DNA of 64,000 bases from Prauserella_A sp040635515. Lineage in GTDB: Bacteria; Actinomycetota; Actinomycetes; Mycobacteriales; Pseudonocardiaceae. The notes beneath the pieces were generated by a model. The model saw nothing but the letters and a program-made list of their open reading frames with translations, had not been told where the DNA came from and did not search any database. Positions 42,802 to 50,949 of the stretch are shown in pieces. Each line of letters opens with the position of its first letter. Positions within the stretch are counted from its first letter, which is position 1. The stretch spans positions 496,001 through 560,000 of the forward strand of contig JBEYHY010000004.1 in the NCBI GenBank assembly GCA_040635515.1. Reading direction: 5' to 3'. Made by a program: the position numbers and the translations under genes.

Positions 42802-45468
42802 ATGAGAGTCGTTGGGAAACGATTGCTTGGCCGCGCGTTCGCGCTACTGGGGATCGCTCTCGTGACCGCGGGGTTGCTCACCGTGGCCCCTGCGAGGGAG
42901 GCCTCGGCCGCGCCGAGTCTTCCGCCTGGTTTTGTGTTGACCGAGCAGCCGAGTGGGCAGCAGCCGTGGGATCTCACTGATTTCGCGTATCTTCCTGATG
43001 GCAATGGCCTGTTCAGTACCGGCAAGGAAGGCAGGGTCGCCTGGGTTGCCCCGGACGGGGCGGTGAGGACGATCGCGACCCTGCCCGTCGTCGCCGAGCA
43101 GGACCTCGGCCTCGTTGGCATCGCCGTGGCGGCGGACTACGCGACCTCCCGGCAGATCTACCTCGCCAGGTCGGTGCCGAGCGGTGACGGCTACGTCATC
43201 AGGCTCGCCCGCTGGACCGTCACGGGCGCGAACCAGCCGCAAGGACTCACCGGCGAGCGCGTCCTGCTCGACCTCGCGGGCACCAGCAACGTCCACGGCA
43301 TCACGGGAATCGTCCCTGCCGAGGACGGCACGGTGTGGGTCTCGGTCGGCGACATCGCCGACTACACCAGGGTCGACCCCTTGGCACTGCGCGCGCAGAA
43401 CCGCGACCTTCCCCACGGCAAGATCTTGCACATCACGGCCGACGGTCTCGGTGTGCCAGGGAACCCGTACTACAACGCGGCACAGCCCGGCGCCACGGCG
43501 AGCAAGGTGTTCGCGTCCGGATTCCGCAGCCCGTTCCGGTTCTCCATCGACCAGCGCACCGGGCTTCCCGTCGTCGGCGACGTTGGCTGGAACACCTGGG
43601 AAGAGGTCAACGTCGTGCGGCCTGGTGCCAACTACGGCTGGCCGTGCTGGGAGGGTAAGGACAGAACTCCTGGTTACTCGACCCTCGCGGGTTGTGCGAA
43701 TGTCGGTAACACGGACCCCATCGCGATGTTCCGGCACGGCACCGGAATCGACGGCGGCAACAGTGTCACCGGTGGTATTCACTACACCGGCACCAGCTAT
43801 CCCGCCGCGTATCGGGGGGCGTACTTCTTCGGTGACTACACGCGCATGAAGCTGTGGACGCTGCGCTATGACGAGCAGGGCGAGCTGACGACGCCACCGC
43901 AGAGCCCGCCGATGGGTACCGGTATCGGCCGTCCGGTGAAGTTCGCGGCGGCGGCCAACGGTGACATCGTGTACGCCGACATTGAGGCGGGTGTGCTGCG
44001 CAGGCTCAGTTTCGTGGAGGGCAACACTTCTCCTGTGGCCAAGGTGGTGACCTCGACCGATCCGGAAACCCGCACGGTCACCTTCGACGGTTCCGGTTCC
44101 TTCGACTTCGATGGGGATGCGCTGACCTACGACTGGGACTTCGGCGACGGTGCTACGGGGAGGGGTCAGCGGGTCAGCCACGCCTACGCCGAAGGGACCG
44201 ACCGGTTCACCGCGAGCCTCACCGTCACCGACGCGCTCGGCGCGACGGGGACGGCCGAGGTGACGGTGGTTCCGGGCAACCACTCGCCGGTCATCACGCC
44301 GAGCATGCCCGAACAGCGATTCGCTGTCGGTGAGCCGGTGACCGTTGCGGCGACCGCTGACGATGTGGAGGACGGCACCCTCGACATCGAGTGGACCAGC
44401 GCCGTCCTGCACTGCCCTGAGGAGGCGACCTGTCATTCGCATCCCGGACCGAGCTATTCCGGTGACAGTTTCACCTATCCGTTCACCGATCATCCGGACT
44501 CGCGGATGGAGTTCACCGCGACGGCGACGGACTCCGAGGGGGTATCGGCGAGCTACACCTACGTCGCGTGGCCGCGCGAGCACCGGATCACGCTGACCAG
44601 CAACGTGCCCGCGTCGCTGTTGATACCCAACGAGACGGGCGGCAGTTCCGCCATGGTCACCGAAGGCGCCGTGGTGAACATCGAAGCCGCACCGGTGGCC
44701 ACCGACGGTGTCTCCACCTTCGCGAGCTGGTCCAACGGCGACACCGACCCCGCGACCACGATCACCATGGGCGAGTCCGACCTGATCCTGACCGCGAGCT
44801 ACACGACGCCGGTGGCACAGCGGTACGCCGCCGACACGGCGCTGAGGGCGACGCTCGGTGCGCCGCAGGGGCCCGAGATCATCCAGGGCGGACTGTATTA
44901 CCAGGGCTACGCCAACGGCGGTCTCTACTGGACGGCCGCGACGGGAACACACGAGGTACACGGATCGATCTATCGGCAGTACCTCGCGCTCGGCGGCCAC
45001 GCGAGGTTCGGCCCGCCGACGACGGACGAGACGAAGACTCCCGATGGCGTCGGCAGGTTCAACCACTTCGCGGGAACCCCGGCGACCCTCGTCGCCTCGG
45101 TCTACTGGACCCCGAGTACCGGCGCGCACGGGATCTGGGGTTCGATCAGGGCCAAATGGGCGGCGCTGAAGTGGGAACGCGGTCCGTTGGGCTACCCGAC
45201 GATCGACGAATCGACGACACCTGACGGCGTCGGCAAGTACAACCACTTCTCCAAGGCCGGCTCGATCTACTGGACGCCGGGCACCGGTGCGCACGAGGTG
45301 TACGGCGCCATCCGGGTCCGCTGGAAGGCGCTCGGCTGGGAGCGGTCCTATTTGCGGTACCCAACGAGCGGCGAGTTCGCCGTGACCGGCGGAAGGCGCA
45401 ACAACTTCCAGGGCGGATACATCCAGTGGACCGCGGCCACCGACAAAGCGGTCGACAGGAGGTATTGA
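42802..45468 (+). CDS. Secreted glucose/sorbosone dehydrogenase-like protein with PKD domain and LGFP repeats
   Basis: 888 residues. A signal peptide (to about 36, ending ASA) leads into a six-bladed GSDH-type beta-propeller (about 40-405: GLVGIAVAADY, VHGITGIVPAEDG, ASGFRSPFRFSIDQ, GANYGWPCWEG). Then come a PKD domain (about 412-490: YDWDFGDGATG), an Ig-like stretch (about 493-590), and at least four LGFP-type repeats (670-888) of the kind that attach proteins to arabinogalactan-peptidoglycan walls. A wall-bound PQQ-type sugar oxidoreductase or a carbohydrate-binding propeller is likely. The ATG has only a weak ribosome site. Confidence 0.87.
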   Translation: MRVVGKRLLGRAFALLGIALVTAGLLTVAPAREASAAPSLPPGFVLTEQPSGQQPWDLTDFAYLPDGNGLFSTGKEGRVAWVAPDGAVRTIATLPVVAEQDLGLVGIAVAADYATSRQIYLARSVPSGDGYVIRLARWTVTGANQPQGLTGERVLLDLAGTSNVHGITGIVPAEDGTVWVSVGDIADYTRVDPLALRAQNRDLPHGKILHITADGLGVPGNPYYNAAQPGATASKVFASGFRSPFRFSIDQRTGLPVVGDVGWNTWEEVNVVRPGANYGWPCWEGKDRTPGYSTLAGCANVGNTDPIAMFRHGTGIDGGNSVTGGIHYTGTSYPAAYRGAYFFGDYTRMKLWTLRYDEQGELTTPPQSPPMGTGIGRPVKFAAAANGDIVYADIEAGVLRRLSFVEGNTSPVAKVVTSTDPETRTVTFDGSGSFDFDGDALTYDWDFGDGATGRGQRVSHAYAEGTDRFTASLTVTDALGATGTAEVTVVPGNHSPVITPSMPEQRFAVGEPVTVAATADDVEDGTLDIEWTSAVLHCPEEATCHSHPGPSYSGDSFTYPFTDHPDSRMEFTATATDSEGVSASYTYVAWPREHRITLTSNVPASLLIPNETGGSSAMVTEGAVVNIEAAPVATDGVSTFASWSNGDTDPATTITMGESDLILTASYTTPVAQRYAADTALRATLGAPQGPEIIQGGLYYQGYANGGLYWTAATGTHEVHGSIYRQYLALGGHARFGPPTTDETKTPDGVGRFNHFAGTPATLVASVYWTPSTGAHGIWGSIRAKWAALKWERGPLGYPTIDESTTPDGVGKYNHFSKAGSIYWTPGTGAHEVYGAIRVRWKALGWERSYLRYPTSGEFAVTGGRRNNFQGGYIQWTAATDKAVDRRY

Positions 45469-45752
45469 GAGTCGCGGGCGTCCGGCCGTTCCCCCATCGT
45501 GTCCATTTCGCAGGCGACAACGACCGCGGGTATATCCGAATTGATCAGCGAATCACGATCGGGTGCGAATCGAGCCGTATTGGCGGTATTGCCGTAGCAG
45601 GTCGCGAATTTCCTCCTGCTCGTCCGATTTCCTGAAAGGGCGTTTCGTATTGATGGTGTCTTGCGGGCTTGCGTGGATACCGTTAATGATCAAAATGAAT
45701 CCGCTGTTACGATCCTCGGAACCGAATTCGAGGCGGAGGCGGAACACACGAC

Positions 45753-46469
45753 GTGAGTGCGAACAAGACGGCTCCGGTCACCCTGAGGACCCTGGCCGAC
45801 CAGTTGGGCCTGCACGTTTCGACGGTTTCCCGGGTGTTGCACGCCGGTCCGGAGGCAAGTCACCGGGCGGCTTCCAGTGAGACGTTCGCGAGGGTGCGCA
45901 AGCTCGCCGACGAACTCGGTTACCGGCCGAACCCGCATGCCACCAGCCTGCGTACCCGGCGAAGCAATCTCGTCGGGGAGCACCTGCTCGCGCTCGGGCA
46001 CAGGGATGCCGGTGTCGTCGCGGGTGAGCCGTACGCGAGCACGGGGGTCGATCGCAGTGCAGGATTTCTCGCCGCGTACGCCGAGGCGGGCATCGAGATT
46101 CCGGGGCACAGGATCACCAACTCGGGACACGACGCGAGGGGCGGGCATGTCGCGACGGAGAAGCTGCTCGCGGCGGGGCCTCCGCCTTCGGCGCTGTTCG
46201 CGGTGAACGACTTCGCGGCCATCGGTGCGTTCGGTGCGTTGCGTGACCACGGGTTGCGTGTGGGGGAAGACATCGCCGTGGCCGGATTCAACGACACGCC
46301 GCTCGCCGCCGAGCTTCCGGTGCCGCTGACGACGGTGCGTTCCCCGATGCGGGAGATGGGGCGGAGGGGACTGGCTTTGCTTGCGGGCATGATGCGGGAG
46401 GAACAGGCCCAGTCGCAGCGTCTCCGCCCGCAACTCGTGGTGAGGGCATCGACAACGGGAACCCGATAG
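45753..46469 (+). CDS. LacI family regulator with internal deletion
   Basis: 238 residues, about 100 short of the family norm. The N-terminal helix-turn-helix and hinge are intact (VTLRTLADQLGLHVSTVSRVLH, then YRPNPHATSLRTRRSN). The sequence then jumps from SNLVG straight to EHLLALGHRDAGVV, which in full LacI proteins lies some 100 residues later. The rest of the ligand domain, including FAVNDFAAIGAFGAL and AGFNDTPLAAEL, is present. The deletion removes much of the N-terminal sugar-binding subdomain in frame, so DNA binding may persist without normal induction. The 284-bp spacer upstream is A/T-richer and holds no convincing gene. Confidence 0.82.
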   Translation: MSANKTAPVTLRTLADQLGLHVSTVSRVLHAGPEASHRAASSETFARVRKLADELGYRPNPHATSLRTRRSNLVGEHLLALGHRDAGVVAGEPYASTGVDRSAGFLAAYAEAGIEIPGHRITNSGHDARGGHVATEKLLAAGPPPSALFAVNDFAAIGAFGALRDHGLRVGEDIAVAGFNDTPLAAELPVPLTTVRSPMREMGRRGLALLAGMMREEQAQSQRLRPQLVVRASTTGTR

Positions 46470-46530
46470 CGGACAACCCCGCGTGGCCGGACCGCTCGGT
46501 GTGGGGGCGTGCCCGGGTGTGGCCGCCCGG

Positions 46531-46740
46531 CGAGTCCCCCGTACAGGCGGCCGAGTTCTGCGTTCGGGTCGTCGAGTTCTGCGTTGAGGCTGCCGAGTTC
46601 TGCGTTGGGGGCGCCGAGTTCCCCGTCCAGGCTGCCGAGTTCTGCGTTGGGGGCGCCGAGTTCCCCGTCCAGGCTGCCGAGTTCTGCGCCCAGGTCGCCG
46701 ACATCCGCGCTCGGGTTGGCGAGTCCCCACTCGGGCCGCG
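46531..46740. repeat. 21-bp tandem repeat array, left arm (ten units)
   Basis: Ten units at an exact 21-bp period, the shared CGAGT(T/C)C core (one copy CGACATCC) starting at 46531, 46552, 46573, 46594, 46615, 46636, 46657, 46678, 46699 and 46720. The best units read CCGAGTTCTGCGTT plus seven variable bases, and units 4-7 alternate two subtypes. It lies between two convergent genes. Open frames across it on both strands are a by-product of the 21-bp period. Confidence 0.88.
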
Positions 46741-46756
46741 AGACTCGAGTCTCGCG
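46737..46756. repeat. 20-bp perfect palindrome at the centre of the inverted arrays
   Basis: CGCGAGACTC followed directly by its complement GAGTCTCGCG, no loop. It lies between the left array and the oppositely oriented right array, near the midpoint of the whole locus. Confidence 0.88.
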
Positions 46757-46819
46757 CGTGTGGACATGAACCTGGCCCGGTTGGGCGCGGATGCGAACAC
46801 GGCCGCGGAGCTCGCTTGG

Positions 46820-47008
46820 TCGCGGATCTCGCGCGCCCGGCTGCGGGACTCGGTGGCCCGCCCGCAGATCTCGCCGGTCTGAGTGCGGATCTCGGCGGCC
46901 TGGACGCAGATCTCGTCGACCTGGGTGCGGATCTCGGCGGCCTGGGTGCAGAACTCGCCGACCTGGACGCAGAACTCGCCGACCTGAGTGCAGAACTCGG
47001 CGCGCCCG
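46820..47008. repeat. 21-bp tandem repeat array, right arm (nine units, opposite orientation)
   Basis: Nine units at an exact 21-bp period (CTCG cores at 46828, 46849, 46870, 46891, 46912, 46933, 46954, 46975, 46996), best form GTGCAGAACTCGCCGACCTG. The core GCAGAACTCG is the reverse complement of the left-array core CGAGTTCTGC, so the arrays form a very large imperfect inverted repeat. It ends 35 bp before the stop of the LuxR-type gene. Confidence 0.88.
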
Positions 47009-47043
47009 CGCCGCTCTCACGCGCCCGCGCCGGGCTGGGCAGG

Positions 47044-49479
47044 CTAGGTCGTTCGCTCGGCTACCAGGACTCGCAGCTGCGCCAGCAGGTCACCGCGACT
47101 CGTCGCTCCCAGCCGTTGCCGCATTCGGGCGACATGGTGCTCCACCGTCTTCGCCGAGATGAACAGCTGGTCACCGACCTGCCGATAGGTCATGCCACTC
47201 ACCACCAACTCGGCGACCTGCAGTTCCCGCTCGCTGAGTTTCGGGGAACCATCGGACTCCGCGACCGCGCCGTTGCCGGGATCCCCTCGCAACACCCTCG
47301 CGCAATCGAGCAGCCTCACCATGGCCGACCGGTCCGTCGTCCTGATCGCCGCCTGCCCAGCCAAGCGCGCGCCGTCCCAGCACAGTCCCGCCGCGTGCAG
47401 GTCACGGGCGGCCCGCTCGATCCGGTCCGGATCGACGTCCCCGCCGAGCACCCTGAGCCAGCAGCCTGCCGCATCGGCGATGACCGCGTGAAACCCGCTG
47501 TGTCCTGAGGAAGCGGCCAATGCCTCTGCGTGCTCGTGCGCCTCCCGCTCATGTTCGACCATGATCGCCGCATGCAAGCCGCTCCAGTGAAACGGAGCTG
47601 TCCACAGTGGCGGGTCGGAGAGTGAGCGCAGGAGTTCGCGTGCGAGGTCGAGGTGGTGGGCGAGCCGGTCGCGCTCGCCGAGTCGCGCCGCCGCTATCGC
47701 GAGTTCGCCGAACGGCAGCAGCGTGAAGAGGTCGACCGGCTGCCTGATCACCGCGTCGCAGGCCTCGCCCCACACGGCGCGAAGCGCGGCGAGGTCACCG
47801 GCCCTTCGCGCGAGACCGGCCCTGAGTGCGACCGCGAACAGCCAGTCCCTTCCCGCTTTCTGCTCTCCGGCCGAGGTAAGCCGCTCGGCCGCGATGTCGG
47901 TTTCCCCTCGCACCATGGCTGTCCAGGCGTGCAGCAGCCCGTGCCTCGCCTTCATCGTCGGCCCGCCTGTCTCGGCGGCTTTCGCGCGCTCCAGCAACGC
48001 TTCCGCCACGCCGAGTTCGCCACAGTGGATTCCGGCGAGCGCGCCGAGCGCGGCGGGCGTGTCGGGAAGCAGCAGTTGTCTTCCGACGGGTTCAAGCGTT
48101 TCCGCGGCGCTCACGAGTGTGGTCAGCACCGACGTCGCCGAATGCGACACGGAGTCCACAATGGCCTGTGCGGTCGCGGACATGGCGCCGGAGGCGAGCG
48201 TCGGCGGTCCGCCGCCTGACGGTTCGCCGAGCAGTTGCCGCGCCGGTTCGGCGGCGCCGGAGCCGAGCAGGCCGATCGCCGCGTACACCGTGGACGGACC
48301 GGTAGCCGACCAGCGGAACAGTTCCGTTGCCCTTGCGAGCTGACCTCGCTGGGTCAGGACCGTACCCGCGATGCGGGCGGCCTCGGCCCGCTCACTCGCG
48401 GTGGGGTCGGCGATGGCTTGATCGGCGATGCGCAGGGCGGTGTCCCCTTCGCCCGCTCTCGCCGCGGCTTCGGCCCAGCTCGCACCGACCGTCCTCATCG
48501 GAATGCCGGCCGAGACGGCCGCCGCGAACAGACTTGCGGCGAGCCTGGGTTCCGCGGGTGCGGCCTCGCGGGCGGCGGCCTCGAAGGCCTCCGGTGGTGC
48601 GGTTCCTTGCCGCTGCCCGTGAAGCAACGGCCGCACGAGCGGCAGCACGGCTGCGCCTCGGTCGAGTTGCAGTCGCAGCAGCCGCTGCCGCACCCACGCG
48701 TGCCTTTCGAAGGGGACCAAACCGTTGAGCGCCTTGTGCACGAGAGGAGGTGGGTTGCCGTCGCTGCCGAGCAGCCCCGTCGCGTTCGCTTCCTCGACGA
48801 TGCCGGACACCCGCGCCGCGTTCGCGCCTTCGCCGCCGAGCAGCCCCGCGACGAGCAGCAGGTCCTGGTGCACGCCGTATTGGGCCGCGAGCAAGTACAG
48901 CAACGTGTCCGGCGAAAGCCGATCGAGGTGGGGCGCGAAGGACATCAGCGCGGCGTGCGGTATCTCCGCCTTCGTACCGAGGGCACCCGCGATACACGAA
49001 ACCCACCCCGGGACGCCACCGGTCTCGCCGAGCACGAACTCGGCGAGGTTTTCCTTGCCCGGCCCGAGGATTCTCGCCGTCCTCGCGCGGTCGAGCGGCC
49101 GGAGCACGACCTGCCCCCTCAGCAGCGCGAGTATCGCGTTCAGCCCGGCGGACCTCGGCCACGGCCGCGCCGCGACGATCAAGCCTCGCTTGTCGTCGGC
49201 CGCGAGTTCGGCCACCTCCGCGAGTTCCGGCCCGCCGAGCAGATGTGCGTCGTCGAGCAACACGAGCCGGGTGTCGCCGTCGTGCTCGCCGTAGCTCGCC
49301 GCCGGAAGTCCTTCTCTCGCGCAGCATTCGCCGATGTGGTCGAGAACCGCGGTCTTGCCGTATCCGCCTGGCGCCACCACGGCCAGCTTCGCGGGAGTGA
49401 GCGTGCCGCCGCCGACGGCGGCGCACAGTTGGCGAGTCGGCTCGTCGAACACGAGTTCTGGCCTGCTCGTCAGGATCAA
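47044..49479 (-). CDS. LuxR/MalT-type large transcriptional regulator
   Basis: 811 residues. An N-terminal AAA/STAND-like NTPase has Walker A APGGYGKT (36-43) and a Walker B LVLLDDAHLL. A long helical TPR-like region follows, and a C-terminal LuxR helix-turn-helix (about 750-805: LSERELQVAELVVSGMTYRQ, then AKTVEHHVARMRQRLG). The frame is open far upstream, but the TTG at 49479 overlaps the Hsp70-like stop, giving coupling and the natural N-terminus. It is co-transcribed with the Hsp70-like gene and probably controls the divergent iniB-like operon. Confidence 0.85.
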   Translation of the reverse strand: MILTSRPELVFDEPTRQLCAAVGGGTLTPAKLAVVAPGGYGKTAVLDHIGECCAREGLPAASYGEHDGDTRLVLLDDAHLLGGPELAEVAELAADDKRGLIVAARPWPRSAGLNAILALLRGQVVLRPLDRARTARILGPGKENLAEFVLGETGGVPGWVSCIAGALGTKAEIPHAALMSFAPHLDRLSPDTLLYLLAAQYGVHQDLLLVAGLLGGEGANAARVSGIVEEANATGLLGSDGNPPPLVHKALNGLVPFERHAWVRQRLLRLQLDRGAAVLPLVRPLLHGQRQGTAPPEAFEAAAREAAPAEPRLAASLFAAAVSAGIPMRTVGASWAEAAARAGEGDTALRIADQAIADPTASERAEAARIAGTVLTQRGQLARATELFRWSATGPSTVYAAIGLLGSGAAEPARQLLGEPSGGGPPTLASGAMSATAQAIVDSVSHSATSVLTTLVSAAETLEPVGRQLLLPDTPAALGALAGIHCGELGVAEALLERAKAAETGGPTMKARHGLLHAWTAMVRGETDIAAERLTSAGEQKAGRDWLFAVALRAGLARRAGDLAALRAVWGEACDAVIRQPVDLFTLLPFGELAIAAARLGERDRLAHHLDLARELLRSLSDPPLWTAPFHWSGLHAAIMVEHEREAHEHAEALAASSGHSGFHAVIADAAGCWLRVLGGDVDPDRIERAARDLHAAGLCWDGARLAGQAAIRTTDRSAMVRLLDCARVLRGDPGNGAVAESDGSPKLSERELQVAELVVSGMTYRQVGDQLFISAKTVEHHVARMRQRLGATSRGDLLAQLRVLVAERTT

Positions 49480-50702
49480 CGGTCCTCGTCTCTGTGTGCG
49501 GTCGCGGTGGCCTTGCGGGACAAGGAGAACCTGCGTTTCGGGGGTGTCAGTGGCGTGATCTCCACGGGTGGCCGTTCGGGGGGTGGTTCCTCGTCGGCCT
49601 CGTCCCGCTGTCCGTAGACGGCGGGAAGTTCGTGATTGCTCGCCACGAGCGAGTTGCCGACCTCCTCGCGGGGTTCCGGTCTCGGCCTCGCGGCGAGCGC
49701 GGCGCCGCGAGCCATCGCCGTGCCGGGGTCGGCGTCGACGAAAACGGGGCAGTCCAGCCTGGTTTTCGCGAGCTGTGCGAAAAGGGGGATGGCGGCGCTT
49801 CCGCCGACGAGGACGGCCGCGGCGATGTCGCCTGCGGGCGCATTGGCCGCCGTGCGGGCGAGCTGGCCGACACCCGCTTCCAGCACCGGCCGGATCAGCG
49901 TTTCCAGTTCGGCTCTGGTCAACCGCACGTTGTCGGCGACGGTGACTTCCCTTGCCGTCGACAGTCGTTCCTTCGCCACGCCGCAGGCCGCGCGAAGCGA
50001 TGCCATCGCGACGGCGTCGTTCTTGTCGCGGGAGACGTGGCGCAGTACGTGCCCGACGATGAGATCGTCCATGCGGGCGCCTGCCTCGTGTTCGCCGCCC
50101 TCGGTGTGGCTGAGCAGGTCGAATCCTCGCGGCCCCTGCCTCAGCAGCGCGGTTTCCACCTGTTCCCCTCCGATGCGGCACACCGCGAGCACCGAACCGA
50201 CATCGACCCGTTCGCGGGCGAGGTGACTTTCGGCGGCGGCGATCGGGCTCGGCAGCGCGAGTACCCCCGGCAGGTCGGCGTTGTCGAGCGCGTCGTGCAG
50301 CAGCCCCCTGCGGTAGCCGGACCAGCTGGGCGGGTGGGTCACCACGATGCGTTCGGCGTGAACACCCTCGATGTCGGCGACCCTGTCGGCGACGAGACCG
50401 ATGAGCGCGGCGGCGAGCGCTTCGGCCGTGTAGGAGAGATCGCCGAGTACGAAGGGAACGTCGTCACCGGTTCTGCGGTGCGGTGCGCGCACGATCCGGT
50501 CCGGTGCGACCGAGGCGTGCCGCACCGCGGTCTGTCCCGCCGACAGCTCGCCATCATGCGAAATGTGCAGGACCGTGTCGATCCACGGCACCCCGCCCCA
50601 CAGCGGAACGACCTCGGGGCCACCCCAGGGGCCACCATCGGAACGACACACGGCCGCTGTCGTGCGTGTCCTTCCGAGGTGAATTCCCATGACATAGCGC
50701 AT
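49476..50702 (-). CDS. Hsp70-like ATPase-domain protein with altered phosphate loop
   Basis: 408 residues: an actin/Hsp70-fold nucleotide domain without the peptide-binding domain, plus a Pro-rich basic tail. Later motifs are normal (VTHPPSWSGYRR, AACGVAKERLS, AAVLVGGSAAIPLF, DPGTAMARGAA). The first phosphate loop reads GIHLGRTRT instead of GIDLGTTxS: the Mg-binding Asp is His8. ATP hydrolysis may be impaired. It is divergent from the iniB-like gene; such Hsp70-like genes commonly neighbour IniB/dynamin loci in actinobacteria. An internal ATG at 50690 is an alternative start. Confidence 0.85.
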   Translation of the reverse strand: MRYVMGIHLGRTRTTAAVCRSDGGPWGGPEVVPLWGGVPWIDTVLHISHDGELSAGQTAVRHASVAPDRIVRAPHRRTGDDVPFVLGDLSYTAEALAAALIGLVADRVADIEGVHAERIVVTHPPSWSGYRRGLLHDALDNADLPGVLALPSPIAAAESHLARERVDVGSVLAVCRIGGEQVETALLRQGPRGFDLLSHTEGGEHEAGARMDDLIVGHVLRHVSRDKNDAVAMASLRAACGVAKERLSTAREVTVADNVRLTRAELETLIRPVLEAGVGQLARTAANAPAGDIAAAVLVGGSAAIPLFAQLAKTRLDCPVFVDADPGTAMARGAALAARPRPEPREEVGNSLVASNHELPAVYGQRDEADEEPPPERPPVEITPLTPPKRRFSLSRKATATAHRDEDR

Positions 50703-50807
50703 AGGTGACGGTTCCTCACGGTTTGTCTCTTTCGGCCGAGCGTGGCGCGTCCTTTCGTACCAAAGAAATACACCCGAATGACAGCCCCAACACGGGCGAC
50801 CCCGGAT

Positions 50808-50823
50808 CCCCTAATCCCCTAAC
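50808..50823. promoter_or_regulatory. Tandem 8-bp direct repeat in the iniB-like promoter region
   Basis: CCCCTAAT followed directly by CCCCTAAC in the 247-bp spacer between the Hsp70-like and iniB-like genes. Two head-to-tail half-sites fit an activator binding as a dimer on one face, as LuxR/MalT-type proteins do. The adjacent LuxR-type protein is the natural candidate. Confidence 0.5.
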
Positions 50824-50949
50824 AGCCCGTGATTTCCGGAGGGGAGACAACCCGGTCCGATCCCCGATGCCCTCGGCGGGTACCGGCAATAGCGTGCTGG
50901 CACGGCGCTGTCGACCAATGGACGCGCCCCCCACGCTAAGGAGAATTCG

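Noticed and set aside
45553..45747. Minus-strand 64-residue frame upstream of the LacI gene
   Set aside because: The region is A/T-richer and the peptide looks less like noise than most, but there is no ribosome site, only a GTG start, and it overlaps the LacI promoter region. Possibly a gene remnant; not supported.
46531..47008. CRISPR array
   Set aside because: The period is 21 bp with no distinct repeat/spacer division, the orientation flips midway, and no cas genes are present.
46499..47508. Open frames on both strands through the 21-bp arrays that read as short repeat proteins
   Set aside because: A 21-bp period keeps any frame open on both strands. No frame has a convincing start or ribosome site, and the arrays are inverted relative to each other, which breaks any consistent repeat protein.
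47044..50181. 1045-residue version of the LuxR-type regulator
   Set aside because: The upstream 230 residues lie antiparallel-frame within the Hsp70-like gene on the same strand and are Arg-rich nonsense; TTG 49479 is the coupled start.
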